NCBI RefSeq assembly: GCF_003634555.1
Contig: NZ_RBKS01000001.1
Coordinates: 3,968,001-4,032,000, forward strand
DNA length: 64,000 nucleotides
Source of the DNA: Frondihabitans australicus
Lineage (GTDB): Bacteria; Actinomycetota; Actinomycetes; Actinomycetales; Microbacteriaceae
Reading direction: 5' to 3'
Part shown: piece after piece, positions 42,049 through 51,246 of the stretch
Position numbering within the stretch: the first letter of the stretch is position 1
Layout: the number at the start of each line of letters is the position of its first letter
Position numbers and translations under genes: made by a program
The notes under the pieces: model-generated
Database searches by the model: none
What the model was told of the DNA's origin: nothing
Seen by the model: the letters and a program-made list of their open reading frames with translations, nothing else

Positions 42049-44559
42049 TCACACCGCCGGGAACCGCCGCCGCACGTGCGAGGCCGTCACTCGAGCACGC
42101 CGCTCGACCAGATCGGGCGTGGTCGCCCCCGCTTCCACGCGGAGCCCGTACAGGCCCGCGAGGCGCGACAGCGCCTCGTCGACGCGCAGCAGGGCGTGCA
42201 GACGGTAGCTGAGCAGCGTGTCGTCGGGGGAGTCGCCGAGCGACTCATCGAGGGCCGTGATGAGGCCGGCGGGGCTCCGCCACACCCGCGGCGCGGCGGA
42301 CTTCGACCCGGCCGCCCGCGTCGCGGCGGCGCGCGGCGCGGCGGGAACCCGACGCGCCGCGTTGCCTGCGTCGGCTTCTCCGGAATCGACGACGCGAATC
42401 GCCCCGGTGGCCGTCGAGACGGCGCGGGCGACACCGGATTCCGGAGTTCCCGACCGAGCCACGCCCTCCGAGAGCGCCGTCAGCGACCCCGAGAAGACCT
42501 CGACGATTGCGCGCACCTGGTCGGCGTGCGCCTCGGTCAGCGCCCGGTTGCGCTCGCCGCGGTAGGCGATGCCCCGCAGCGTGACCGCGACGCCCGCGAG
42601 GGCCGTCCGGGTGGCGTCGTCGCGGCGATCGCCGCCGCCGGTGGGGAAGCGCACGATCGGCTGCAGCACGGAGTCGAGCTGGTACGTCGCCTGGTCGACG
42701 GCGCGCGAGGCGTTCCGCAGCAGGGCGGCGCTCTCGGCCCCGTCGCCCGCGGCACCTGCGGTGCGGGCCGCTCCCGTCACGGCGAACCCGCCGGCCGCCT
42801 CCAGGAACCCGCGCACGGACGCCAGCTGACGGATCACCGCGCGCCGGATCATCGCGCCGGTCGCGATCGGCAGCACGACCGCGCTCACGATCACGGCGAC
42901 GAGACCGCCGAGGAGGTTCTCGACGAGGCGGTACGCGATCAGCGAGTCGCTGAACTGGCCCGAGTAGTTGTAGACCTGGCACAGCGTGACGACGAGGCCG
43001 ATCACCCAGAAGACGTAGGCGCGCCCGAATCCGTACATGCCGAGCGTGAGGGAGGCCACGACGATCACGAGGGTCCACCACGGGTGGTCCAGCCCGACGA
43101 GGTCGACGAGGGAGACGCCGATGACGCCGCCGATGACCGTGCCCGCTCCGCGGCTGATCATCTTCCGCACCCGGTCGTGGGTGGAGTTCGTGCCCGCGAG
43201 CACCACCATCACGCCGATGACGCCCCAGTAGAACCGCTGCCCGTCGAGCAGCAGCGCGATCGGCTCGACGAGCGCGACCGAGATCGACGCCTGGATCGCC
43301 GTGCGCAGGGCCGGCGAGACCTTGAAGCGCTTCCACGGCCCGCGAAGCCCACCCGAGGCCAGCTCGTCGCCCAGCACCGGGCCGGCGCCCGACGGTCGGC
43401 CCATCATGAGCACCACGGGCGACTCGAACGGCACGCCCTCGCCCGACGACTCGAGGTCGCGGCGCACCTCCTGCCAGGCGGCGACGGTCGAGTGCAGGTC
43501 GCTCAGGAGCAGCGCCACCCGGTGAACGGCGTTCGCCCAGCGCGCGTCGCCCAGCACCTCGGGCTCCGAGTCGGCCCACGCCAGCAGTCTGCGGGCCGCT
43601 CTGTCGCCCTCCCGCCCCGACCGCTCGAGGACGAGCCGGACGGCGCCGGCGACGCCCTCGCGGACGACGGCGGGCGCACCCGCCGCGTGGAGCTCGGTCG
43701 CGACGCGGGCGATGCCGTCGACGGCCTGCTCGGTGTCGAAGAGCAGCGAGTGGAGGCGCTGGGCGGTCTCGCCGGTCGGGCCGGACCCGGGCTGGGCGAG
43801 GAGGCCGTCGGCGATGAGGGCGGCCTCGTGGGAGCGGGCGCGGCGGCGTCTCAGGCGGGCGAGCTCCCGCGATCCTGCGCCCCGGCCGCTGGTCGCGTGC
43901 TCGCCCGAGGAGGCGCCCAGAACGTCGACCGCGGACTCGAGCACGCGCGTCTGCCAGGCGAGGAATGCCCGCCGCGTCCGCATGAGCGACCGGTAGGCGT
44001 CGGGGTGGAAGACGGCGCTCCGCACGACGATCGTCGCGGCGAGCGACACCGCGAAGATCAGCGCGAGCGCCGGGAACGACGCCAGCGGCAGCGGCAGCAG
44101 CAGCCCGCACAGGTAGGCCGCGAACAGCCCCGCGCCGAAGTCGCCGGCCAAGACGCCGAACTTCGACGCGTAGAACTGCACGAACAGCAGCAGGACGATG
44201 AGCACGAGCTCGAGCACCCGGAACTCGCGGAGCGCGATGCTGCAGAACAGCGCGACCGCGAACGGCACGTAGAGCGCGGCGCAGCGCGCGGCGACGCGCG
44301 ACGTCTTGACGTCCACGACGACGAAGCAGCTGAGGAAGGCCGGCAGGGCGCCGAGCATGATCCCGACGATCGCGGGCAGCCCGAACAGCAGCGACACCGC
44401 GAAGCCGGCGGCCATCGAGGCGGGCAGGCAGAGCAGCACGCGCCCCGCGGCGTCGAGCTTGACGAGGCCGATGTCGTGCATGAGCACGCGATCCCAGAGG
44501 GACACCCCGTGCGTCGCGGGCGACCGATCCGACCGATGGGCTCGTGGTCGCCTGGGCAT
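42049..44559 (-). CDS. FUSC-family (fusaric acid resistance-like) membrane protein
   Basis: An 836-residue protein with two sets of about six helices (residues 35-190 and 380-520) and soluble regions between and after them, as in FUSC/AaeB-type exporters. The second membrane set holds RFYWGVIGVMVVLAGTNSTHDRVRKMISRGAGTVIGGVIG, the most conserved FUSC run (only short parts are quoted as evidence: STHDRVRKMISRGAGT). Relatives export aromatic acids. The C-terminal cytoplasmic part is Ala/Arg-rich and carries two copies of the GATTCCGGAG word. AGGAAGG precedes the ATG. It stands alone between the LLM gene and the ABC exporter. Confidence 0.88.
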   Translation of the reverse strand: MPRRPRAHRSDRSPATHGVSLWDRVLMHDIGLVKLDAAGRVLLCLPASMAAGFAVSLLFGLPAIVGIMLGALPAFLSCFVVVDVKTSRVAARCAALYVPFAVALFCSIALREFRVLELVLIVLLLFVQFYASKFGVLAGDFGAGLFAAYLCGLLLPLPLASFPALALIFAVSLAATIVVRSAVFHPDAYRSLMRTRRAFLAWQTRVLESAVDVLGASSGEHATSGRGAGSRELARLRRRRARSHEAALIADGLLAQPGSGPTGETAQRLHSLLFDTEQAVDGIARVATELHAAGAPAVVREGVAGAVRLVLERSGREGDRAARRLLAWADSEPEVLGDARWANAVHRVALLLSDLHSTVAAWQEVRRDLESSGEGVPFESPVVLMMGRPSGAGPVLGDELASGGLRGPWKRFKVSPALRTAIQASISVALVEPIALLLDGQRFYWGVIGVMVVLAGTNSTHDRVRKMISRGAGTVIGGVIGVSLVDLVGLDHPWWTLVIVVASLTLGMYGFGRAYVFWVIGLVVTLCQVYNYSGQFSDSLIAYRLVENLLGGLVAVIVSAVVLPIATGAMIRRAVIRQLASVRGFLEAAGGFAVTGAARTAGAAGDGAESAALLRNASRAVDQATYQLDSVLQPIVRFPTGGGDRRDDATRTALAGVAVTLRGIAYRGERNRALTEAHADQVRAIVEVFSGSLTALSEGVARSGTPESGVARAVSTATGAIRVVDSGEADAGNAARRVPAAPRAAATRAAGSKSAAPRVWRSPAGLITALDESLGDSPDDTLLSYRLHALLRVDEALSRLAGLYGLRVEAGATTPDLVERRARVTASHVRRRFPAV

Positions 44560-44655
44560 CAGGTGTCGTCCTTCCTCTACCCACCCATACTACCCGGTTC
44601 GGCTCGGCTCGGTCCCAGCGCCTCCACAGCGGGTCGCAGGATCGCGAAGGACGCC

Positions 44656-47600
44656 CTACGACACCTCCACGGCCTCGTACGCCCGCCACATCGCCGCGTA
44701 GTGCCCGTCGAGCTCGAGCAGCTCGTCGTGGCTGCCGACCTCGGCGAGACGGCCGCCGGCCAGCACCCCGATGCGGTCGGCGGCTCGCGCCGTCTGCAGC
44801 CGGTGCGCGATCACCACCGTGGTGCGCCCGGTCGCGACGGTCTGCATGGCCGCCGTCACGCGCGCCTCGGTGAGCAGGTCGAGGTTCGAGGTGGCCTCGT
44901 CGAGCAGCAGGATCGCCGGGTCGACGAGCTCGGCCCGTGCCAGCGCGATCAGCTGCCTATGCCCCGCCGACAGCGACCGGCCCCGCTCGGAGAGCACGTG
45001 GTGGTACCCGCCGGGCAGCTCGGTGACGAACTCGTGGGCGCCCACCGCTCGGGCGGCGGCCTCGACCTCGGCATCCGACGCGTTCGGCCGGCCGTAGGCG
45101 ATGTTGTCGCGCACCGTGCCGGTGAACAGGAACGCCTCCTGCGGCACATACCCCAGCTGTCGCCGGAACCCCACGAGGTCGAGCGACCGCAGGTCCATGC
45201 CGTCGACGAGCACGCCGCCGGCGTCGGGGTCGTAGAAGCGCGCGATGAGCTTCATCACGGTCGACTTGCCGGCGCCGGTCTCGCCCACCAGCGCGACGGT
45301 CTCGCCGGGGGCGATGTCGAGCGCGATGTCCTTCAGCGCCTCGGGGGCCTTGGGCGCAGGAGCCGGGGCGAGACTGAGCGACCGACGGTCGTTCGGGCCC
45401 CGACGCTCGCCCGCCCCGGGTCGCGGCGACACCGTCGGGTACGAGAAGCGCACGCCCCGGAGGGTGATCGCGCCCGACAGGCGGGGCGGGGTCGTGGGCT
45501 CCTGCGCCTCGGGGGTGAGGGTCTCGAGCTTCATGAGGTCGGAGATGCGCGACACCGACACTCTGGTCTGCTGCCACGAGTCGAAGACCTGCGAGAGCTG
45601 CTGGATCGGCGAGAAGAACATGTCGATGTAGAGCAGGAACGCGATGAGGGCGCCACTCGTGAGGTGGCCGTGCGCGATGAGGGTGGCGCCGACCCCGAGG
45701 ACGATGACGTCGGCGATCCCCGAGAGGAACTGGACGAACGGGAAGTACGTCGCCACGAGGCGCTGCGCCGCGATCCTGCTCTGGAGGTAGCGGCGGCCGA
45801 GCCCGTGGAAGTGCTCCGTCGTGGCCCGCTCGTGCGTGAAGGCCTGCGACTCGCGGACGCCCGAGAGGCTCTCCTGGAAGTCGGCGTTGACGATCGCGAT
45901 GCGTTCGCGCGCCTCGTCGTACAGGCGCGACGACCGGTTGCGGAACAGCACGGTGGCCGCCGCGAGCGGCACGACGACGATGAGCACGAGGCCGCCGAGC
46001 TCGGGGTTGATGAGCACGAGGGCGACGCCGACGCCGACGAAGGTCACGATCGACACGAGCGCCGAGAGCAGGCCGTTCTCGATCAGCGACTCGAACTGGT
46101 CGACGTCGGTGGTCATGCGGGTCATGATCCGGCCGGCCATCTCGCGCTCGTAGAAGTCGAGGGAGAGCCGCTGGAGCTGCGCGAAGATCCGCACCCGCAG
46201 GTTCAGCATGATCCGCTGCGCCACGCGCCCGGTGACGAACGTCTCGGCCATGCCGTCGGCGAGGTCGGCGAGCGTGACGACCAGGAACAGGCCGGCCGCG
46301 GCGAACAGCACCACCTCGGAGCCCTGCTGCACGCCGCCGTCGATGCCGGTCTTCACCAGGTACGGGCCGACGAGGCCCGCCACCGCGTCGATCACGACGA
46401 AGAGGAGCGAGAGCAGGAGCGGCTTCCGGAACTGCCGCAGCAGAGTACCGAGCGAGAAGTCGCGCTCCTGCACCGACTCGGCGTCGACGTCGACGCGGGG
46501 GACGTCCTTGATCGGGCCGAGGGCCGCCACGCGGGCCAGGAGCTCGGGGGTCGCCGCGAACATCGCAGCCATGCCCTTGCCGCCGCCTCCTCGGCCTCCG
46601 CCCCCGAGGCCCATGCCGAGGCCGCCGCCCGGGCCGGCCGCTCCGCCGGTCGCGCGCGCCGCCGACGGATCGTCGCCCCACGCGCTCGCGGTCGTGCCGC
46701 CCGCCCCGTCGCGAGCGGACGCCGCGGCCAGACGGCTCAGCGCGTCGATGTCCCCGGAGGCGGCCGCGGCCGCCGTGTCGTCGGTCTCGTCCTCGTCCAG
46801 GCCGGTGATGAGCGCTCGGTAGACAGCGCTCGACTCCGCGAGCTCGTCGTGGGTGCCCTCGTCGACGACGCGGCCGTGGTCGAGCACGACGATGCGGTCG
46901 GCCAGGTGCAGGGTCGACTCGCGGTGCGCGATGAGCAGGACCGTGCGGTTCCGGAGCTCGTCGCGGAGGGCGTCGTGGATCGACTGCTCGGTCGACGCGT
47001 CGATGGCGCTCGTGGCGTCGTCGAGCACCAGGATGCGCGGGTCGGCCAGGATCGCCCGCGCGAGCGCCAGCCGCTGCCGCTGGCCGCCCGAGAGGCTGAG
47101 GCCGCGCTCGCCGACGACCGTGTCGAAGCCCTTCGGCAGCGCGTCGATGAACGCGGTCGCGTGGGCGACCTCGGCGGCGTGACGGATCTCCTCCTGCGTC
47201 GCCGACGGACGGCCGTAGGCGATGTTCGCCCCGACGGTGTCGGAGAACAGGAAGCTGTCTTCGAAGACCATGCCGATCGACGAGCGGAGCGACGGCAGCG
47301 TCACGTCGCGGAGGTCGTGGCCGTCGAGCGTCACGCGGCCGCCCGTCGGGTCGTAGAAGCGCGCCACGAGCGACGCGACGGTCGACTTGCCGCTGCCGGA
47401 GGGCCCGACGAGGGCCACCCGCTCGCCCGCGGAGATGCGGAGGTCGAGCCCGTCGAGCGCGAGATGCGTCGGCGCGGCGTCCTCGTCGGCTTCTCCGGAA
47501 TCGGCGGCGTCGGCCACCGGGTCGTAGCCGAACGACACGCGGTCGAAGACGATTTCTCCGGAGATGTCGACCAGGTCGACGGCGTCCGGCGCCGACTGGA

Positions 47601-48600
47601 TGGCGGGCTCGCGGTCGATGAGCTGGAAGATGCGCTCGATTCCGACCTGGGCCTGCTGGCCGATCGTGAGCACGCCGGCGAGCTGGCGCGCGGGCGCCAT
47701 GAGCGACGCGATGTAGCTCGTGAAGGCGAGGAAGGTGCCGATGGAGATCTGACCGTGGAGCGCCAGCCAGCCGCCGAGCGCGAGGATCGCCACCTGCCCG
47801 AGCGTCGGGATCGACTCGAGCAGCGGCTGGAACCTCGACTGGATCCGCACCGATCGCATCTGCGAGCCGTAGAGTCCCGTCGCGACCGACGCCATGTGCT
47901 CGACCTCGCGGCGCTCGCGGCCGAACGCCTTGACGACGCGCACGCCGTTGACGTCCTCGTCGACGATCTGCGCTACCTCGCCCTCGCGCTGCTGGGCGTC
48001 CCAGGTCGCCGGCATGATCTTCGCGCGCATCCGGTACGCGGTCACCACGAGCACCGGCACCATGACGAGCGAGATGATCGCGAGCAGCGGCGACAGCGTG
48101 AACATGACCACCACCGACAGGATCATGAGGATCACGTTGCCGCTCATGATCGGCAGCATGTTGAGCAGCCCCTGCACGAGCGTGGAGTCGGAGTTGGCGC
48201 GGCTGACCAGCTGGCCGGTGGGCATCCGGTCGAGCGACGCGAAGTCCATCTTCTGCAGGTGGTCGTGCATGTCGTTGCGCAGGTCGTTCTGCACCTCGAG
48301 GGCCACCCGGCCGCCGCGGTAGCGCCGTAGGTAGGTGAAGCAGAAGGTGGCCAGGGCCAGCGCCACGAGCAGGACGAGCCAGGGCATCAACGGGCTCGTC
48401 TTCTCGACGATGACGCCGTCGACGATCTGTCGGGCGACGAGGGGCACGGCCACCTGGCACAGGCTGCCGGCGAGGGCTGCCCCGAGCGAGATGAAGACGC
48501 TGCGGCGGTGGCGCAGCATGTAGCGCCAGAGCCGCCGGATCCACCCCTCGGCCTGGTCGGGCGTCGTCGTCGTGCGCGCCCGGCGAGAGACGCGGCTCAC
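44656..48600 (-). CDS. Single-chain ABC exporter (two fused half-transporters)
   Basis: A 1314-residue exporter with order TMD1-NBD1-linker-TMD2-NBD2. NBD1 has Walker A GPSGSGKST, signature LSGGQRQR, and Walker B ILVLDDATS with Asp where the catalytic Glu should be. NBD2 has Walker A GETGAGKST, a degenerate signature LSAGHRQL, and Walker B ILLLDEATS with the Glu. This gives one degenerate and one active ATP site, as in heterodimeric exporters such as TM287/288. A Gly-rich linker of about 90 residues (AGPGGGLGMGLGGGGRGGGG) joins the halves. It probably exports drugs or lipids. Its start overlaps the MarR stop (ATGA). Confidence 0.93.
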   Translation of the reverse strand: MSRVSRRARTTTTPDQAEGWIRRLWRYMLRHRRSVFISLGAALAGSLCQVAVPLVARQIVDGVIVEKTSPLMPWLVLLVALALATFCFTYLRRYRGGRVALEVQNDLRNDMHDHLQKMDFASLDRMPTGQLVSRANSDSTLVQGLLNMLPIMSGNVILMILSVVVMFTLSPLLAIISLVMVPVLVVTAYRMRAKIMPATWDAQQREGEVAQIVDEDVNGVRVVKAFGRERREVEHMASVATGLYGSQMRSVRIQSRFQPLLESIPTLGQVAILALGGWLALHGQISIGTFLAFTSYIASLMAPARQLAGVLTIGQQAQVGIERIFQLIDREPAIQSAPDAVDLVDISGEIVFDRVSFGYDPVADAADSGEADEDAAPTHLALDGLDLRISAGERVALVGPSGSGKSTVASLVARFYDPTGGRVTLDGHDLRDVTLPSLRSSIGMVFEDSFLFSDTVGANIAYGRPSATQEEIRHAAEVAHATAFIDALPKGFDTVVGERGLSLSGGQRQRLALARAILADPRILVLDDATSAIDASTEQSIHDALRDELRNRTVLLIAHRESTLHLADRIVVLDHGRVVDEGTHDELAESSAVYRALITGLDEDETDDTAAAAASGDIDALSRLAAASARDGAGGTTASAWGDDPSAARATGGAAGPGGGLGMGLGGGGRGGGGKGMAAMFAATPELLARVAALGPIKDVPRVDVDAESVQERDFSLGTLLRQFRKPLLLSLLFVVIDAVAGLVGPYLVKTGIDGGVQQGSEVVLFAAAGLFLVVTLADLADGMAETFVTGRVAQRIMLNLRVRIFAQLQRLSLDFYEREMAGRIMTRMTTDVDQFESLIENGLLSALVSIVTFVGVGVALVLINPELGGLVLIVVVPLAAATVLFRNRSSRLYDEARERIAIVNADFQESLSGVRESQAFTHERATTEHFHGLGRRYLQSRIAAQRLVATYFPFVQFLSGIADVIVLGVGATLIAHGHLTSGALIAFLLYIDMFFSPIQQLSQVFDSWQQTRVSVSRISDLMKLETLTPEAQEPTTPPRLSGAITLRGVRFSYPTVSPRPGAGERRGPNDRRSLSLAPAPAPKAPEALKDIALDIAPGETVALVGETGAGKSTVMKLIARFYDPDAGGVLVDGMDLRSLDLVGFRRQLGYVPQEAFLFTGTVRDNIAYGRPNASDAEVEAAARAVGAHEFVTELPGGYHHVLSERGRSLSAGHRQLIALARAELVDPAILLLDEATSNLDLLTEARVTAAMQTVATGRTTVVIAHRLQTARAADRIGVLAGGRLAEVGSHDELLELDGHYAAMWRAYEAVEVS

Positions 48601-49037
48601 GCCTGCGCCTCCTTCGCGCGACGCTCGGCCACGGCTTCCTCGACGGCGTCCCCCAGGGTCGCGAGGCTCGAGATCAGGGCCGCAGGATCAGGAGCCCGCT
48701 CGGCCAGGAGCTCGAGCTGCCTCGCCATCCTCCCCTCCATCCGCTCGAAGAGCTCGCGCCCCTCGTCGGTCACCGTCAGCGAGGTCGCGCGGGCGTCGCC
48801 CTCGACGGCGTCGCGGCGCAGGAGCCCGCGCTTGCTGAGCGACTCGACCGTCGCGCTGATCGCCGGCTTACCCACGGCGAGGCGGGCGGCCAGCCGTGAG
48901 GCGCGCTCCTCGCCGCTCGAGACGGCCGCGAGGACGCGGTAGTCGGCGAAGCTGAGGCCGTCGCTGGCCCGCTCGACCACACGTGAGGCGCGAGCCAGGG
49001 CGCGGACGGCGGCGATGAGGGTGTCGTGATCGACCAT
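48597..49037 (-). CDS. MarR-family regulator of the ABC exporter
   Basis: A 146-residue repressor with the winged helix in SFADYRVLAAVSSGEERASRLAARLAVGKPAISATVESLSKRGL-type order (helix 3 recognition part: GKPAISATVESL) and the wing DARATSLTVTDEG. The ATG at 49037 is seven bases from a TACAGT box, so a leaderless start; a GTG nine bases upstream is the alternative. A 19-bp perfect palindrome covers the -35 zone. The ABC exporter gene overlaps its stop by four bases, so regulator and exporter are one autoregulated unit, probably induced by a ligand of MarR. Confidence 0.9.
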   Translation of the reverse strand: MVDHDTLIAAVRALARASRVVERASDGLSFADYRVLAAVSSGEERASRLAARLAVGKPAISATVESLSKRGLLRRDAVEGDARATSLTVTDEGRELFERMEGRMARQLELLAERAPDPAALISSLATLGDAVEEAVAERRAKEAQA

Positions 49038-49044
49038 GCGACCC

Positions 49045-49050
49045 ACTGTA
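49045..49050 (-). promoter_or_regulatory. Leaderless -10 box of the marR-exporter operon
   Basis: TACAGT on the minus strand, seven bases before the ATG at 49037. Confidence 0.55.
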
Positions 49051-49057
49051 CGCCTGA

Positions 49058-49076
49058 TGGTTCGATTCTCGAACCA
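49058..49076. promoter_or_regulatory. MarR operator palindrome
   Basis: TGGTTCGA-TTC-TCGAACCA is a perfect 8+3+8 inverted repeat placed over the expected -35 region of the marR promoter. Binding here would block transcription. Confidence 0.7.
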
Positions 49077-49098
49077 ACTGTCTTCGGGTGCGCGGAGG

Positions 49099-49782
49099 TC
49101 AGAGAGCGAGGGCGATCGCCCGGACGACGACGACGCCGGCGAGCGCGAAGAACGTGAAGGCCTCGACGATCGTGAGGGCCTTGGCTCGGGGTGAGGCCGG
49201 GGTCGTCCCGCCCGGCAGCAGCAGGAGGGTCGAGAGGGCGAGCCGGAGGTAGTCGAGGTACGCGGGCATCCAGGTGCGGCGCGCGGCGGCGCGGCTGCCC
49301 TCCGGGCGGTACCCCGAGTGGTCGATGTCGCGGGAGAAGAGGAAGTCCGGTCGCCCCGGCCAGCGGCCGTGGAGTCGGCGGGCCACCGGGCCGTCGCGGT
49401 CGACGTCCCAGTAGACGAGGCCGAAGGCGAGGACGTGGATCACGGCGATCTGCAGGGCCGCGAGGAAGAGTCGGCCTGCTCCTGCGCCCGTCGTCGCCAG
49501 GAGCAGCCAGCTCACCAGGCCCATCGCGGCGAGGTTCGCCGCCGCCAGGACGAGCACCGCCCCCCGGGCGAGGACTCGCGACCAGCGGGTCTCACGCTCG
49601 AGCCTGCGGGGGTTGAGGAGGACGAGGGGGATGCCGACCGCGACGAGGGCGAAGAGCACGGCCGCCCGCGCGAGCGGCGCCAGCTCGACCGGGAGTGCCG
49701 CGAACAGAGCCAGGGCGACGGCGTACGCCAGCACGGGCCACGCGGGGTGCTCCGCGGGTGCACGTCGGTCGGGCAGGCTCAT
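49099..49782 (-). CDS. Hypothetical polytopic membrane protein
   Basis: A 227-residue protein with about six hydrophobic helices (PVLAYAVALALFAALPV; AAVLFALVAVGIPLVLL; VSWLLLATTGAGAG; ALQIAVIHVLAFGLVYWDVD; final EAFTFFALAGVVVVRAIALAL). Between helices four and five is a soluble loop with PDFLFSRDIDHSGYRPEGS. I do not recognise a function; similar actinobacterial proteins are annotated only as membrane proteins. TAGACT stands seven bases before the ATG (leaderless). It lies upstream of marR on the same strand with 61 bp between, but marR has its own promoter. Confidence 0.72.
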   Translation of the reverse strand: MSLPDRRAPAEHPAWPVLAYAVALALFAALPVELAPLARAAVLFALVAVGIPLVLLNPRRLERETRWSRVLARGAVLVLAAANLAAMGLVSWLLLATTGAGAGRLFLAALQIAVIHVLAFGLVYWDVDRDGPVARRLHGRWPGRPDFLFSRDIDHSGYRPEGSRAAARRTWMPAYLDYLRLALSTLLLLPGGTTPASPRAKALTIVEAFTFFALAGVVVVRAIALAL

Positions 49783-49789
49783 CGCGTCG

Positions 49790-49795
49790 AGTCTA
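49790..49795 (-). promoter_or_regulatory. Leaderless -10 box of the 227-aa membrane protein gene
   Basis: TAGACT on the minus strand, seven bases before the ATG at 49782. Confidence 0.45.
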
Positions 49796-49827
49796 GGAGC
49801 CCGGAGCCGGTCGGCCGGGCGGCTGCG

Positions 49828-51069
49828 TCAGGCGACCGGGGAGAAGACGATCGACCCGTTGTGCCCGCCGAAGCCGAAGCTGTTCGAGAGCACGGGGCCG
49901 GGGGTCCAGTCGCGACCCTCGGTCGGGATGTCGAGGTGGATCTCGGGGTCGAGGTTCTCCAGGCCGATCGTCGGCGGGATCGTCTTCCGCTCGATCGTCA
50001 GGGCCACCGACACGGCCTCGATGGCGCCGGCGGCGCCGAACGAGTGCCCGGTGACGCCCTTGATGCTCGTGACGACGGGCGACGTTCCGGCGAACACGCG
50101 CTCGACGGCCTCGCTCTCGGCCTGGTCGTTGAGGCCGGTCGCCGTGCCGTGCGCGTTGATGTGCGTGATCTGGTCGGGGGTGAGGCCGGCGTCGTCGAGG
50201 GCCAGGCGCATGGTGCGCTCGGCGCCCGTGCCGTGCGGAGCCGGCGCGGTGACGTGGTAGGCGTCGGTCGTCGAGGCGGCGCCGTCGATCGTCATGTAGA
50301 CGTGGGCGCCGCGGGCCTGGGCGGCCTCGAGCGGCTCGAGGATCAGGATTCCGGACGCCTCGGCCGCCGCGAAGCCGTCGCGGTCGCGATCGAACGGGCG
50401 CGAGAAGCCGGTCTTCGACATGGCGCGCATGTTCGAGAACCCGGCGAGGCACACGGGGGTGAGGCTGGAGTCGGTGCCGCCGGCGATGACGAGGTCGGCG
50501 GAGCCCTGGGCGATGAGGCGTGCGCCGGCCGCGATGCCGTCCGTGCCCGCGGCGCAGGCGGTGCTGATCGTCGTCGCGCCGCCCTCGAAGCGGTACCGGA
50601 TGCTCAGGGCGCCGGCGGGGGCGTTCGGCATGACCATCGGCACGAGGTGCGGCGACACCATGCGCGCGCCCTTCTTGTCGAGGATCAGGATCTGGTCGGC
50701 CAGCGTCTGCACGCCGCCCATGCCGTTGCCGATCGAGATGGCGGCGCGCTCGTGGTCGATGCCGTCGACGAGCTCGGCGACGTCGGACTCGGCGGGGTTC
50801 GGCGCGTCGGGGTCGATCTTCAGCAGGCCGGCGTCGCGCAGGGCCTCGTCGGCGGCGACGATCGCCATCCGCGTCACGATGTCGGAGTTCTTGGCGTTCT
50901 TGTGGGTCATCAGGCGACGGGCGTCGAGGGCCTCCTCGTCGACGCGCCGCACGTCGACGTGCGGTGCGGGCTCGAACAGGCTCTTCCAGAACGCGTCGAC
51001 GCCGATCCCGTTCGGGGTCACGACACCGATTCCGGTCACGGCGACTCGGCGGTTCAGCAGCGGCTTCAT
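49828..51069 (-). CDS. fabF: Beta-ketoacyl-ACP synthase II
   Basis: A 413-residue condensing enzyme that extends acyl-ACP with malonyl-ACP. The catalytic triad is visible: Cys in ISTACAAGTDGI, His in INAHGTATGLND and His in VTGHSFGAAGAIEA. VAVTGIGVVTPNG opens it and NSFGFGGHNGSIVF closes it. Length is standard. It is not beside other fab genes, so it may serve housekeeping fatty acid synthesis from a split locus or a special lipid. GAGGAG precedes the ATG at 51069. Confidence 0.95.
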   Translation of the reverse strand: MKPLLNRRVAVTGIGVVTPNGIGVDAFWKSLFEPAPHVDVRRVDEEALDARRLMTHKNAKNSDIVTRMAIVAADEALRDAGLLKIDPDAPNPAESDVAELVDGIDHERAAISIGNGMGGVQTLADQILILDKKGARMVSPHLVPMVMPNAPAGALSIRYRFEGGATTISTACAAGTDGIAAGARLIAQGSADLVIAGGTDSSLTPVCLAGFSNMRAMSKTGFSRPFDRDRDGFAAAEASGILILEPLEAAQARGAHVYMTIDGAASTTDAYHVTAPAPHGTGAERTMRLALDDAGLTPDQITHINAHGTATGLNDQAESEAVERVFAGTSPVVTSIKGVTGHSFGAAGAIEAVSVALTIERKTIPPTIGLENLDPEIHLDIPTEGRDWTPGPVLSNSFGFGGHNGSIVFSPVA

Positions 51070-51204
51070 GGGGATCTCCTCGGACTGGTGCGACTCCTGG
51101 GGCGACAACCATTCAACACTGGCGCGCGCGGTGCGCCCGTCGCGGACCTGTCCAAGAATCCGGCCCCGTCTTTGTTCCGTCCGTGTCCTCCAAGCTGGCG
51201 GGTG

Positions 51205-51210
51205 CAGAAT
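51205..51210 (+). promoter_or_regulatory. -10 box placing the start of transcription at a 9-codon leader ORF
   Basis: CAGAAT is followed by six bases and the ATG at 51217, the leaderless spacing seen elsewhere in this window. Confidence 0.4.
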
Positions 51211-51216
51211 CGAGGT

Positions 51217-51246
51217 ATGCACATGACTTCGGGAGCAGCGCGCTGA
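51217..51246 (+). CDS. Nine-codon leader ORF overlapping the next gene
   Basis: ATG at 51217 begins MHMTSGAAR and stops at a TGA (51244-51246) whose last base is the first base of the next ATG (TGATG). It lies at the right distance from a -10 box to be read as a leaderless ORF. It would deliver ribosomes to the following membrane-protein gene, which lacks a ribosome site of its own. Confidence 0.4.
   Translation: MHMTSGAAR

Noticed and set aside
41806-48330. An open frame of more than 2000 codons on the plus strand
   Set aside because: It is antisense to the FUSC and ABC exporter genes. In GC-rich DNA the complementary frames stay open; its translation is Arg/Glu/His-rich without any family motif.
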